Shown piece by piece: positions 1 through 12,372 of a DNA stretch of 64,000 nt. Position 1 is the stretch's first letter. Each line of letters begins with the position of its first letter. The notes under the pieces were generated by a model. It was not told where the DNA came from and did no database searches. It saw only the letters and a list, made by a program, of their open reading frames with translations. Origin of the DNA: Mikania micrantha (taxonomy: Eukaryota; Streptophyta; Magnoliopsida; Asterales; Asteraceae); NCBI GenBank assembly GCA_009363875.1, contig CM018683.1, forward strand, positions 48,101,711 to 48,165,710, given 5' to 3'. The translations under genes were made by a program, and so were the position numbers.

Positions 1-537
1 AGTGATCAAAGAACCAAGAGAAGCTAAAACTTAACCATAGGCTTAGAGTTGATCAAATTGGATTAACTTAAGTTCAACAAGCTAACTTATGATTTTCTTA
101 AAATAAATTATGTTTTGGTGAAATAAAATGATTTAGCGACTCTATACTTAAAATGTTTTAAAATGAAAGAGATTGATTTCTAATTAAATACTTAACCTAA
201 TTTGATTTGATTAAAATGTCTTAATTAAAGATATTGAATTCAACTAGCATAAGCCTTACATAACTAAGGTTTACATAGCAACTATTCATGGGATAATGTT
301 TATAAGCGGGTAATACGTTTGGAATAGTTAGATGAAATTCTAGCAACACATTAGTAACATAGGACATTTAGTTGCACGCCGAGACCGAAACCCTAGTTTT
401 ATAGTATTCGAATCTCTTAAAACAACTCAAGTGTTGAAGATACTTAAGCTACAACTAACGAGCGCGCATTATCTGTGGTAATTCATACTTAGCAACACAG
501 GTGAGTACATTTGTCCTTTTTCAAACAAATTTGTTTT
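1..537 (+). repeat. Left part of Gypsy A 5' LTR, interrupted by Copia 1
   Basis: AT-rich sequence without a credible ORF. It resumes at 24102, because Copia 1 sits between with a 5-bp duplication GTTTT at 533-537 and 24102-24106. The resumed sequence runs to an LTR end at 25775 followed by a tRNA primer-binding site, so this stretch should be the upstream part of the same LTR. The CAGGTGAGTAC near 498-508 resembles a conserved spot in other gypsy LTRs of the window (for example 32124-32134). The LTR start lies outside the window. Confidence 0.7.
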
Positions 538-1169
538 TGTAGGACCAAGGATGATCTACGGAAACAACACGAAATCAATAGAAATATGCTCTACAGCCTC
601 TGGAATAGTGCGGAATCCTATTCCAGGGTTTTCCAATCGAAACCAACAGCAACCGTGGTGATTCGAAGGTAAGAGATGAACGTTTGAGTAAGAATCAAAC
701 ACCACGAGCTATGAATCGAACTTGGACAGCTAGAAACACTCAAATCTTCAGGGGTTTGACACTATAGTACACAGGGAAGAATGAGGGTTCTCAGAAGTTA
801 GGGTTGAAATGATTTTGAACTTGTATTTATAGGCAGTAGACATTCGGCCGAATGAGAGGCCGAAACAACTCATTCGGCGAATGACTCTGTCGAATAGGTA
901 ATTCAGTCAAATGAGTCATTCTGCGAATGACTCATTCGCTGACTATAGTCTTACTCTAGTTACATTCGGCGAATGACTTCATACGCTAGAGTCATTCGAC
1001 CGAATGAACAATACTCATACTCAATTACTTAATTAAATCAAATCAAACAATCATATAATCAATATTAAACATTAAGAACGATGAATAAAGACAACTTCCA
1101 TTAATATAACTTTTATCTTTACATGATGGATAGTACAAAATTGAACTAGGGACATTAAATGCATCAACA
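538..1169 (-). repeat. Copia 1 3' LTR
   Basis: 632 bp, matching 23509-24101 over its whole length. It contains several CATTCGGCCGAATG-type palindromes at about 840-1012 and a TATA-like CTATAAATAC read on the minus strand at 823-832. Relative to the right copy it keeps a segment near 880-930 that the right copy lacks. Confidence 0.95.
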
Positions 1170-1184
1170 AACTCCCCCTTGGAC
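1170..1184 (-). other. Polypurine tract of Copia 1
   Basis: On the minus strand the sequence CCAAGGGGGAGTT directly precedes the 3' LTR. This is the expected plus-strand primer for reverse transcription and fixes the element's orientation as minus. Confidence 0.9.
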
Positions 1185-1237
1185 CTAGTTCAGCTTTTGG
1201 AAGTGTCTTTCTTGAAATATTTCTCAGGGATAGCTTT

Positions 1238-4200
1238 CTAGTTAGCTCCAGCATGAACCTTTAAGCATATGCAGATTCGGATCACTCTCATGAACTGAAG
1301 TGCCTGTTCCATATCCTGTACGTCGAAGAAAATCTGATGACGATACAGTGCTATAACATCTTTGTGGGACAAGTTAGTCAACCACATAGGCTCAAAAATC
1401 CTCACAGTCTCCCATTTCTTGTCCTTGCATAAAACAATCACTGCTTCTCCAATACGACCGTCATAATACCACCATCGGAATCCTTCCATAAAATCTTGAC
1501 GCATCTTCCGTAAAATCTTCTTCAAGACTTTAGGAGGAAGCCACTTCAGGATAACTTTATGTTTCCGGGTGTCTCCATCAATCTTTGGAAGATAGTAACG
1601 TTCAGGCTGTTGAGGTTGGAAGTTCACCCACCGCTTTCGGTACTCGTACTGGATCTGTCGAGAGAACCAAGAAGACATCCCCGAATCTTCACTGTATAGC
1701 ATCTTTAGACGTGCTAATTGATTCACTTCAAAGCCTGGCAACGTCTTAAAGTCATGGGGATGCTTGAAGTAATCTATTCCTCTCTCTCTCTTTTCACTGC
1801 ATAACATCCAAGATCGTGGAAGTATGCCCAGCTAAGAATTTGACCTCCAGCCTTATAGCCTTTGGTCCTGTAAACCTTCTTGTGAGTAGCTGGTATCTTC
1901 TCAGTACTCTGTTTCTTCAGGACCTCCCAATAGGCCGTCCACTCTTCTTTTCTTTTCTTCTGATCATCGGCTTCAGACTTGCTGGCTTCAACCTATTCTT
2001 CCAAGTACCTGACGAGAAGATCCTCTGTAGCTTGATCAAACTGGTCAGTAAAAGTAGGCAGCTCATCCTCAGCCGATGTGTACTTTGGGTACTCCTCATC
2101 TGTAATATCCTCCAGAATAACCTCGTCAATGTCATCAAAAGCTTCTGGATCAGGCTCATCAAAAACAGGAACAGAGGTATCGTCAGTGATAACCTCATCA
2201 GGATTTAACCTGAATAGCTTAGCTATTTGTTCCTTTGTAAGGCAGTGGATGATTTCTCCCTTCTCCTTGTCTGATTCATCGGAACGTGCTACAGAGCCTT
2301 CAACCTAGGAGTACTATCCTTGAGACTGTCAATCTGATCTGCTAGTCTAGCATTCTCAGTCTCCAAGGAAAGTATCCTATCACTGAAATCAGTGACCGTC
2401 AAGGCTAAATGATGATGTTCATCGATGTATTTCAGCAGCTGCTGCTCCTGTTGGGCAGACCTAGCCCTTAGATCAGCCCTTTGATCTGCAGCCTGAAGAA
2501 GCAGAGTATCCTGCTCTTCTACCCTCTTGGTGAGCTGAGCAATGACTAGCTCTTGCTCTCTGTTCTTCTTCTCCTGCTCTAGGCTCCTCTCCATCAATCG
2601 AAGTACCATATTGTTCAGTGTGCTCAACTGATCAAACACTGAAATAGTAGGTATAGACATATCAGCCCGTGAGATGGAGGGACCAGCAGATACATCAGTA
2701 AAAATAGGGGCTTGAGATAAAGAGGTGGTAAGAGGGGCAGTAGTAGCATGAACATGAGTTGCCCTTGACCTGGTCAGTGAAGAAACTAAAACAGCTGCTA
2801 CTGATGTAACAGTAGTTGTAGCAGCTGTTGTCAGTTCTGACCTTCTCTGAAACGAGAACCTCGACCTCTTTCCTCTCCCTGCTCTAGAAGATGTAGGCTG
2901 AGAAGCTGCAGCAGATATCATCACAGTAACAGGTGCAGAAGACCGGGGTGGAGGAGATAAATCAAACTCTAGAACAAACAAGGGATCAGTAATCTCCTCT
3001 ATCTCTTCTTCACTCCTCTTTCTCTTTCTCATCTCCATCCTTCCTCCTTCCATCACTTTCTCAAACTCATCCTCCTGAGTCTCTTCAGAATCATAACTGT
3101 CAGCCTCACCCTCATCTTCACTTGAGTCCTCTGACTCATCACCACCTTCAGAAGAATGAGGAACTGTAGCATCAAGAGAAACAGACACCGTGGAGGAAGT
3201 AGTAATCAAAAAATCCAGCTCCATCAGTGAGTCAATATTAACTTCCTCCTGTGCAGCTAAAGAAGTGCTAACTCCTGCATCAGGAGTCACAACAGATGTG
3301 TTCACAGCCATCGTGCTCACGCCTACTGAGCTATCACCAGCACCACCCACCACATCATCAGCACCACCAGCAGCACTACCACCTGCACCAGCACCAACAT
3401 CACCTTCAACATCATCATCTCCACCATCATCATCTCCTCCATCATCTGGTACTATAATATCCTCAACATCTGAGTCAGACTCATCATGTCTCCATCTACG
3501 ACCAGCAGGAGCTCTGTAATCTGGTCTAGAGAGATGACCAAATAAAGATCGAGTAGCTGGCTTACTCTCTTTGCCTATGTATGACATCACCCTGTTGAGG
3601 GTGAGATCATTCATATGATCCAGTTTGATGATGTCAGCATTAATCTTCGGTAGATCAGGTAACTGAGCATCGATCAACTGCTGAAGAAACCTCGGGTACA
3701 CCAAAAACTTCTTGTCTCCCTTCAGTGTAACATTCTCCTTCATGTGAGTGAAGACCATCTCAGAGAAGTTGAATGGTCTGTTCAGCACCAGTGCTACGAA
3801 AGCACACTAAATCGTCTCTCGCATATCATCAAATCCACCTCTCCTGGACCCGAGAGAGTGAATCAGTACATGTGCAAGATACTTGAACTGATGAGACATA
3901 TATGCTTTGTTGAGAATTCCAGCTCCAAGATCTCCCTCATACTTGCATCTCATAAAGCATCCACAGACCAAGTAACGGTCTAACAGATAAGGCTGATCCG
4001 GAGAATCCTGAAAGCCACATACTCTCCTGATGTGTTCTGCTGAAATCACTACATCATGCCCAAGAACCTTCCCTCTGATCACAGGAGGTTCAGCCTCACA
4101 ATCGATATCTGCCGAAGCCAAGAAATCCTGTTGATGCGACTGATATGGCACATGTATAGTGGAGATGGCTGTAAAAATCCTCGAACGCCTGAGAAAGGTA

Positions 4201-4289
4201 ATAATCTCAGTGTAGTGCTTGGCGTTCGGAGTGTCGAGATCCAAGTGTGCACAAATGTTGTTCTTCGTCACAGATTTGAATCCAGCCAT
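1238..4289 (-). pseudogene. Copia 1 ancillary 3' ORF, broken
   Basis: A roughly 1000-residue reading unit lying between pol and the 3' LTR, where Sirevirus-type elements carry an env-like or ancillary ORF. The likely start is ATG at 4289 (MAGFKSVTK), one base after a TATGATTTTCAG splice-acceptor-like site. Visible parts, N to C: a globular part with IRRVCGF (about 3990-4020) and, after a stop at 3807-3809, RPFNFSEMVF and KKFLVYPRFLQQ (about 3670-3785); a long Ser/Asp/Glu/Gly-rich acidic region with a basic RKRKRS patch (about 2850-3500); a heptad-rich coiled-coil segment (about 2320-2640); then after a frameshift near 2290-2305 another acidic stretch, a stop near 2000, a shift in the AGAGAGAGAG run near 1790, and a C-terminal domain with YFKHPHDF and WWYYDGRIGEAVI. 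I see no clear membrane segment. The N-terminal part resembles proteins often misnamed in Asteraceae databases. Function is unknown. The C-terminal domain recurs at 33281-34484. Confidence 0.8.
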
Positions 4290-4384
4290 TCTGAAAATCA
4301 TATAAAGACATATTAGAACCATTCAGATAACTTGAAAAGTTGAAATCAGATAAAAATCAGAACTTAGAAACATTTCAGACTGAT

Positions 4385-5215
4385 TGGCCGAATGACAGTT
4401 AATTTTGGCAAATGAACACATTCGCCGAATGAGTCATTCGCCGAATGAACTCCATTTGGCAAGTAGAACACATTCGCCAAATGTGAATGAAAGTATGAGT
4501 CATTCGCCGAATGAGTTTCATTCGCCGAATGAGACATTCGCCGAATGGCGTCATTCGGCTGAATTTGAAATTTAAACCCTTGATTATCAAAAATTCAAAT
4601 CAGTCAATAAAACTCATATATCCATGTTCAGAAACAGCCGATTAACAAGTTTAAAACATGCCAGAGTTCGGTTTAAGTCCATTTTGACCCTTTATTTTAA
4701 GGGCGAATCAAGAAACCCTAAAACCCTAAAATATGATCTGATTTCGATGATTTCATGGTTGGAAATTGATGATATTCGTTCCCCAAGTACCTGAAATGAT
4801 ATAGAACAAGACTATCAGAGGCTAGGTGAAGATCAAACACTAGAACAAGGATCGAATGAGAAAAAGTGAGGTTCGGGCGAAAGGGGGCACACAGTTACAA
4901 CGAAAGTGTATTTGGTCGAATGAGCTTCATTCGGCCGACAGACTGTATAAATAGCCTTGCTCATTCGCCGAATGAGACAGGCGAAAGGTCGGATGAAATT
5001 CAAAAAACATTCGCCGAATGTGATTGACGAATGAGATATTCTTCACTACTCATTCACCGAATGTGAATGTCGAAAGAGACATTCGACACAACTCATTCGC
5101 CGAATGAGACTTACTTTGTCTGATTGATTCGGTCGAATGACTCATTCGCAGAATGAGGTCATTCGGCCGAATGAATTAAGTTCACACCTCATTCGGGCGA
5201 ATGTGAAATTATAAC
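4385..5215. repeat. Dispersed CATTCG(G/C)CGAATG palindromes, Copia 1 3' spacer
   Basis: Many near-identical copies of a 12-14-bp inverted repeat (CATTCGCCGAATG, CATTCGGCCGAATG and decayed forms) at irregular spacing, in two clusters at 4385-4565 and 4915-5215. The same motif fills parts of the Copia 1 LTRs (840-1012, 23815-23930), its gag leader (22972-23235) and the solo LTR (26785-26860). It is rare elsewhere in the window, so it belongs to this element lineage. Confidence 0.85.
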
Positions 5216-5826
5216 ACCCGAAACACAAACTTTTTCAATATTTAATATTTTGAACATCAAGATTGTGACAATTATGAAGATACGTCTGGTTGGTTTAGGA
5301 TTCAGATAAGACAAACATCTGAACCTACAAATGATCATCTAAAATAAAATTGAAAATAGAAAATCTTTTTGTATTTTTATGAAACAACAATTACGACTAT
5401 ACAACTAGTAACTAAAGACAAAGAAACACATGTTTTTGTGAGACGTCTATTGAAAAGATAACACATGCATCTAATCACATCCCATCAGCTTCATTGACTG
5501 TTTCACCTTAGACACATTTATCTTACGATACTATTACTGATATATTTGTCCAATATTAAACCATACAATACACAACTACCAAACAGGCTTTATGATTACT
5601 CATGTTTTCTGATTGAGTTCCCCATTTTATTTCACCGTTAAAGATCAAAATCAGTTTATAACTCATTTCTGCATATCTTAATACCAGTCATCATAAATTC
5701 AATAAGATTTCAAATTTATTATCTTTTTGTTCTTTTCTTGTTCTATCCAAATGGACGGCTTCAGCTAGGTTCGTCCCAGCAATATGGCACGTGTATGGAA
5801 TCGAACTTAATTTGTTCAAGTATTTC

Positions 5827-5958
5827 TCAAGCTTAATACCAGCTTGCATTTATTTTTCTTCAAGCTTAATACCAGCCTGTTTTTATTTTTCTTCAAGCTT
5901 AATACCAGCTTGTTTTTATTTTTCTTCAAGCTTAATACCAGCTTGCATTTATTTTTCT
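5827..5958. repeat. Four tandem copies of a 33-bp unit
   Basis: Units at 5827, 5860, 5893 and 5926, each TCAAGCTTAATACCAGC followed by TTGCATTTATTTTTCT or a one-base variant. Near-identity of the units indicates recent slippage or unequal exchange within Copia 1. Confidence 0.9.
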
Positions 5959-6413
5959 TTAATTGAAGCCTCATTTGATTCCATGATGACCGGTTTATGC
6001 TTGATTTGAGTCAAAAACTACTTCTCACCTAAGTGGTTTCATAAAATGGATTCCACAAATCAGACTTTCTAAGTTATCACAACTTGTTTATTAATTTGTA
6101 GAGTTGGCCTATCAGTACATCATATCATAATTTTCTTGTGTATTCAGTTTACACACTCAATTCAGCTTCTATATCATAATCGATTAATATGTCACTTTTT
6201 CAAAGAAAGACCATCTCAATTTTAACTTTTTCAATTGTTTTTGGATTTTTTTAATTTTTTAAATGTTTTTGGTTTTTCAGTATTCAACTATCTTCCCCTA
6301 AAAACCTAAAACAGAAAATCTTTTTGAGTTTTTAATTAAGAAAAGAAACTAGACGAGAAAAACTGAAATAAAATTAAATAGATAAAACAAAAGCTATCTA
6401 AGAAAAGCGATGA

Positions 6414-9400
6414 TCATTTGTTAGATTCAGATGAAGGTAGGACTTCATCCTTTTGGAAAACACCATTAGCCGATAACAGATATAAAAATCTGGGTTTATC
6501 AAAAGCTTTTGTGAAAAGATCGGCTTTCTGGTGTTCGGTGTGAATTTTAACGACATCGATTAATTTCTTTTCAAAACAATCACGTATGAAGTGATATTTA
6601 ATGTCGATGTGTTTTGTTTTGGAGTGCTGAACAGGATTCTTAGTGACAGCTATGGCGGCAGTATTATCAACATATATAGGAGTGTTAGAAAAATGTAACC
6701 CATAGTCCCTGAGTTGCTGTTGTATCCAGATGATTTGAGAACAGCAACAAGCAGCAGCAATGTATTCAGCTTCACAGGTTGAAGTAGACACCGACGTCTG
6801 CTTCTTGCACTGCCAGGTAACTAATCGGGTTCCAAAGAACTGACATCCCGCAGATGTTGACTTGAAGTCTCTTTTGCAGCCACCATAATCAGATTCACTG
6901 TATGCAGTGAGCTCAAAGTTATCATCATTAGGGTACCATAAACCAAGATCCAGTGTACCCTTTAGATAACGCATAATCCTCTTGACAGCAATGAGATGGG
7001 AGACTCTTGGTTTTGATTGATACCGTGCACACAAGCATGTGGCGAACATGATGTCTGGCCGAGAAGCAGTAAGATACATAAGAGACCCAATCATTCCTCG
7101 GTACAAAGTAGCGTCAATTAACTCCCCCTTTTCATCTGGTGTAATCCCGTGATTGACAGCCAGTGAGGTACCAGCAGGCTTTGCATCAGACATACTGAAC
7201 CGGCTCAGTATATCCCCAACATATTTGGTTTGATGAATGAAGATTCCTGCCTCAGACTGATCTACTTGTAATCCCAGAAAAAATTTCATCTCTCCCATTG
7301 AGCTCATCTTGAACTTCTCTTTCATAACCTTTTCAAAATCTTTGCACATATCATCATTTGTTGAACCGAAGATGACGTCGTCCACATATACTTGCACCAA
7401 GAGTAAGTTACTCTCCTTTTCTCGAATGAACAGTGTACAGTCAATTACACCTCTTCTGAACCCGTTGTTCAGAAGGTGAGTAGACAATGTTTCATACCAG
7501 GCTCGCGGTGCTTGATGCAATCCATATAAGGCCTTGTCTAGCTTGTAGACTTGGTCTCTATGCAATGGATCCTCAAACCCGGGAGGTTGACTGACATACA
7601 CTGTTTCATTTATCACACCATGAAGAAACGCACTTTTTACATCCATCTGATAAACTTTGAACCTTTTGAACGATGCATAAGCCAAGAAGATACGGATGGC
7701 TTCAAGTCTAGCAACTGGTGCAAATACTTCATTATTGTCCAAACCTTCTATCTGTCTGAATCCCTTAACAACCAGACGTGCCTTGTTTCGCACTATGATC
7801 CCGTGATCATCTTTCTTGCAACCAAGAACCCATCGAGTGCCAATTACTTTTGCACCTTTTGGTCTGTCAACCAATTGCCAGACACCTAACTTTTTGAACT
7901 GAAGGAGTTCTTCTTGCATTGCATCTACCCATGACTCTTCCTTGAGAGCTTCAGTGACAGTACGTGGCTCAACTTGGGAGATGAAGCAGGAATAAGCACA
8001 AAAGCTTACATCTGCAAAATCAAGAATGTCTGCAAGTCCTCCTGAAGAAAGCTGATTTCTTGTCTTGACCCCATCCAAAGGACTTCCAATAATATTTTCT
8101 TGAGGATGAATCCGATTAATTCGTCCAACAGGGTGAGCGGGAACTTAAACCTGTGGATCAAGATTATTCAAATTCAGATCCTCAAGTCCTGGTACAAGAT
8201 TGTCAACAGCTGGTTCAGGGGCAGCTAGAGGAACTGAGTTGTCGTCTGTGTCTGAACTGTCATCATTTGTCTGTGCTGTGGGAGTTGAAACTGATGAAGG
8301 TTGCATTTGTTCTTCAGGTGCATTCTGTGCATCATACAACATCTGAACAGCAACATCTTCATCAGTGTACATCGGAGGCATGTTAAAGGAGTCAAACAGA
8401 TCAGAATAATTGAACATCCAATCAGGACCCTTCCCAGGTGGGGGCATGGAATACTTCTGAACATCGACATGGTACCACTCCTCCACATTTTGAGTTGATC
8501 TGTTATAAACTCTTTTGTTTGGAGTGTTGTACCCAAGAAAATACCCTTCTTCCACCTTTTCGTTAAACTTGCCTTGCTCATGTTTTTAAGCATAGTGCAT
8601 GGTGCACCAAATGGTTCAAGGTACTTAAGATTTGGCTTTCTGTTATGGAGCAATTCGAAACAAGTTTTCCCATGTCTCTTTACTATCAACACTCGCTTTA
8701 GAGTGTAGCAAGCATTAGCTATAGCTTCATCCCAGAATTGAACTGGAAGAGAAGAATCTGCAAGCATAGTCCTAGCAGCCTCAATCAAAGTCCTGTTCTT
8801 TCGCTCAGCAACACCGTTCATTTGGGGAACATATGGAGCACTAAATTGCTGAACAATACCTCGTTCATTACAAAAGTTCTCCATGTTGTGATTTTTGAAC
8901 TCTGTCCCATTGTCGGTTCTGAATATGCGAATCTTGATCTTATAAAGAGATTCAAGTTTGGTAACTAACACTTGAATACAGTCAAACGTTTCCAACTTCT
9001 CCTTCAAAAAGAAAACCCAAGAGTATCTGGAATATTCATCAGTGATGACAAGACAGTACTGATCCCCAGCAATACTCTTACGGTTAACTGGACCAAAAAG
9101 ATCCATATGGAGCAGCTCAAGTGGAACAGTGATTGAGTGATACTTCTTCGATTTGTGAGACTGCTTGACTTGCTTTCCTTTCTTGCAAGATACACAGACA
9201 TCAGACAGCTTGAAATTCTTCCCTCAACCAGATTGTTGTGTACCAAGTGGTTCATCTTGCGTAGACTCAAATGACCCATCCTCTTATGCCAAAGAATTGA
9301 ATCTTTTTCTGTTGCCTTTGACATAAAACATGAAGCTGTGGAGGATGTAGTTGAAGCTGTGGCCATATTGAGTACGTACAAGTCTTGCTTCCTGGGGGCA

Positions 9401-9741
9401 GACATCAAGATCCAATCTTCAGGAATAACTACATCTTGCTCTAGAATGTAGCATTTGGAATCATCAAAAAGAACTTTGTAGCTTTTATCACAGATCTGTG
9501 ATACAGAAAGCAGATTATTCTCCAATTGTTTGACATATCTGACTTTGTCAAATGAAACTTGCCCATTTGATAAGATTCCCTCTCCCGTGATGAAACCACC
9601 TTTATCACCAGCAAAAGCTACATAACCACCTCGAACTGAGTTAACCTCGATGAGTAGCGAAATATCACCAGTCATATGCCTAGAAGCCCCACTATCAACA
9701 ATCCAATTGCTGTTAAAAGCAGCTGTTGGGGCAACCTGCAC
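6414..9741 (-). pseudogene. pol: Copia 1 pol (protease, integrase, RT, RNase H), broken
   Basis: Reading the minus strand: protease with DSGASRHMTG near 9660-9690, then YVKQLENNLLSVSQICDKS, the integrase zinc-binding part (WHKRMGHL near 9270) and the integrase core with MDLFGPVN (about 9085-9106), RTDNGTEFKN (about 8905-8935) and NGVAERKNRTL (about 8790-8822). RT-RNase H follows at 6414-8078, with KARLVVKGF, the catalytic YVDD at residues 231-234 of that segment (about 7377-7388), and ADLFTKAFDKPRF near the RNase H end. Breaks: a frameshift near 9220 in the integrase zinc-finger region, another near 8560, and a TAA at 8145-8147. Pol lies in a different frame from the end of gag (stop at 9803-9805). 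The motifs GGYVAFAGDKGG and LLSVSQICDK are typical of Sirevirus-type copia. The RT segment is a complete open frame of 554 codons, but the polyprotein as a whole cannot be translated. Confidence 0.93.
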
Positions 9742-9802
9742 ATATATGAAACAGTTAGTTCAATTTGGGAACCCAAGCCTTGATAGTCTTGGGTTGACCC
9801 AA

Positions 9803-10160
9803 TTAGTCTCGGATCATAACATCAATCCATTTGCCATCTGGAACAGCCGTGTCTGAAGTGGGTGAAACTGTGGTCTCAGACTTTACTTTCCAGATTGCAT
9901 TTTTACTGAAAGACTTTTTCAGATAAATGGATGATGATTTAGATGGATCAACATTAACAGTTTTGAGAACATTCGAGTTAATCAGTTTCCCTTTACCCTT
10001 GTCCACAGATTTAGCCTGATTTGGTTGTTTGAGTTTTGGCAGGATTGACTCAGGATGAAATTTGACAGGTTTGACAAAAACTCTACTTGGTTGTCTGGGT
10101 GGTGCAATCTTTGGTCTATGCAACTGTGGGCAGAATCTAACAATGTGCCCAGGTGCACCA
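9803..10160 (-). pseudogene. gag: Copia 1 gag, 3' segment after Gypsy 1 insertion
   Basis: This is the downstream end of Copia 1 gag, separated from 20736-22901 by Gypsy 1. It begins with the second half of a CCHC zinc knuckle (APGHIVRFC, about 10117-10157), whose first half CFQCG lies at about 20737-20755. It then continues into a Lys/Pro/Ser-rich nucleocapsid-like tail ending at a stop at 9803-9805. The split is exact: the duplication CACCA (10156-10160 and 20736-20740) falls inside the knuckle codons. Confidence 0.9.
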
Positions 10161-12309
10161 TGTCACACCCCCACCCCTCGTCACCTCATGTATGATGTCA
10201 CTGAAACGGTCGCGGAAGCACAGTGGTGATGTCTCCGAGGTGAGGGGTGACTTACTTGAACCGATATCACAAAAGCACACAGATTAACTTAAAATAAATA
10301 CATTACAGGGCTTCATAATTACATTCAGTACCGTAATTTACAACTAAGTTTATTACACAACCGACTTATTTAATTACTAGTGTTTGAAGTGCTGCCTCAC
10401 TAACGATCACTGTTTCCCTGCAAAAAGGTTTAAGTTTGAAAACGTCAGCACAAAGCTGGTGAGTTCGTAAGTTCAAGTTCCACAATATGATATGATATGT
10501 AATTATAAGTTCTCAAAATGTTCAGTTCAAGATAACCATGGGACCCGTATCTAGTTCCTTTCTGACGATATAGTTCTACAAGATACTACCCGTCGGTAGC
10601 ATCTTAATGCCTCATTATCTTAATGTCTATCACAACATTAAGCAGTCTAAAAACAGGAAACAAACATTCACACAAGGGGAGATGCAATCCTCCCAGCAAA
10701 TGGGTGGTCAGCCGATAGTACTATCATTGTTTCCCCGTTCGGCCACACATGGGTTCACTAGATACAGTTCAGAAATGAGGACTTAAGTTCTGTGATAGTG
10801 TTCTGTTCTCAGGGCAAAAATCCCATGAAATCCACAAGTTCCAACCAATCACATGCAATCACACAGATAACAGTGATACATATCATATAGTTTTGAAAAG
10901 TTTTACAGCGCTACCCCGATGTTTATAAAAGATTAAAAAGAAAAGGGGTCGTACGAAACTCACCTGATATTATAGATGTAGCAGAATATCTCCAAAATGA
11001 TAATAGAGAAATGATTCTGCATTCATTTATATTTAATGAGTCGTTTATGTTTTAGTTTACTGATTAGATCTTTCTGAACGTTCAATGTCAAAGACATTGC
11101 TTTAAAAGTCATCAAACTATTATTAGTTATGTAATTAGTTAATTTAATGTTATATCATATAATGTATGATAATGTAGGAACCTACATTGCATTAGATTCC
11201 TAATACAAAGTTGATGACACTCTTGATTAATCAGAATAATCTTGGATTAACCAGATAGTTAATGATGTTGATTATGATACTGTAACAGTTTCTAGATAAC
11301 TTAATGGCTTAGGAATGATCAATCCTTATTATTGAATACCCAATTATCATGAAATATCCCAATGTAGTATCATAATAGGTGTAATAACCAAGTTTAACAT
11401 ACTAATCTGACTGTTATCATAAACATCAGATAATTGTTCTAATGAGTATGTTAATGATTGTGATTAGTTTGAAACATTTGGATTTAACCTTGCATTTCAA
11501 GGATTAATCCAACTAATCACCTACATTGTCATAATCAAATGGGTTAAACCATTATAATCATGGGTATGATTTCATGCAAACCGGGCATTACAACGGATCA
11601 AAACAAGGATTTAACCGTTAAAACTTCATGTTCTTCGTTTATAATCAATCCTAGCCATCATCTAGGCAATAATCAACAATCCTAACTATGTCATTACGTT
11701 CAAAATCAAGATCTAATCAATCAAAATCAAACTAGAAGGTTTAAACGGATCATTACCTAATCTGACGGATATCTGCGGCTAAAACGACGATCAGGACTTG
11801 AAAACACGTTCCCGGGTGCGATCCTTGCGTTCAGAGGGCTTGAAAAATGGATTTAGATGGTAGAAGTGTGTGTTTATTCGTCTGGAATTGAAACAGAAGC
11901 GAGAGGAAGAAGAATATCATATTCTGCATGAAAATCTGATAAAAGGATCAGATTTCTCCACCGCCTCACCAGTCGCGTACCGCGGCGGGAGACCAATTTG
12001 GGCTTCGCGTACCGTGAAGCTTTTCGGGAATTTCAGATATTTTTCATGCATCGCGTACCGCTATGGAAGCTCAACTCCTCCATCGCGTACCGCGACAAGG
12101 CCAGAAATCCAATACTTAAAAATTTTTCTTCGTTTTTCGATTCCGGGCAATCCAGGACTCCATTTTGTACACGGTTTTCGCCCACGTTCATCATTTCTCA
12201 CCTACTATCAACCTGTAATAATTACGATTGTTAAATCAACGTGGATTTTTAGAACGATCAAATGTGCTCACGTCATTGATGACGTAAATTCTTGTATGCG
12301 ATTGTCACA
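10161..12309 (-). repeat. Gypsy 1 3' LTR
   Basis: 2149 bp, beginning TGTCACACCCCCACCCC and ending TTGTCACA on the + strand. Nearly identical to 18587-20735. It carries four TCGCGTACCG motifs at 11973, 12005, 12051 and 12083. An apparent 152-codon ORF across this zone (11870-12328) runs out of the LTR and is not supported as a gene. Confidence 0.97.
11973..12094. repeat. Four TCGCGTACCG motifs in the Gypsy 1 LTR
   Basis: Copies start at 11973, 12005, 12051 and 12083, with spacings 32, 46 and 32. The same four lie in the other LTR at 20399, 20431, 20477 and 20509. The motif is GC-rich in an AT-rich LTR and holds two to three CpG sites per copy. Confidence 0.85.
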
Positions 12310-12332
12310 GTCTCCTCCTGTTAGATAAATTT
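12310..12332 (-). other. Polypurine tract region of Gypsy 1
   Basis: Read on the minus strand, AACAGGAGGAGACTG leads directly into the 3' LTR. The adjacent TTTCGTCCCGAAATT palindrome (12329-12343) is the familiar sequence that precedes the purine tract in Tekay-type gypsy elements and is also present near 37648 and 30016. Confidence 0.85.
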
Positions 12333-12372
12333 CGTCCCGAAATTTAGTGAAGACTTACATTATGACAGTCGT

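Larger units (their letters stand above)
4290..6413. other. Copia 1 noncoding spacer between pol and ancillary ORF
   Basis: About 2.1 kb with no supported ORF. It holds two clusters of CATTCGCCGAATG-type palindromes (4385-4565 and 4915-5215), a four-copy 33-bp tandem repeat (5827-5958) and otherwise AT-rich sequence. The ORF running through the 33-bp repeats is a by-product of a repeat unit whose length is divisible by three. Confidence 0.75.

Noticed and set aside
3190..3519. Pro/Ser/Thr-rich + strand ORF
   Set aside because: Antisense shadow of the acidic Ser/Asp tract of the Copia 1 ancillary ORF.
5791..6009. Small ORF with SLIPACxYFS repeats
   Set aside because: Produced by the 33-bp tandem repeat, whose length is a multiple of three; no start context or homology.
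11870..12328. 152-codon + strand ORF, also at 20296-20784
   Set aside because: It lies in the Gypsy 1 LTRs on the strand opposite to the element and leaves the LTR at its end; both copies exist only because the LTR is duplicated.
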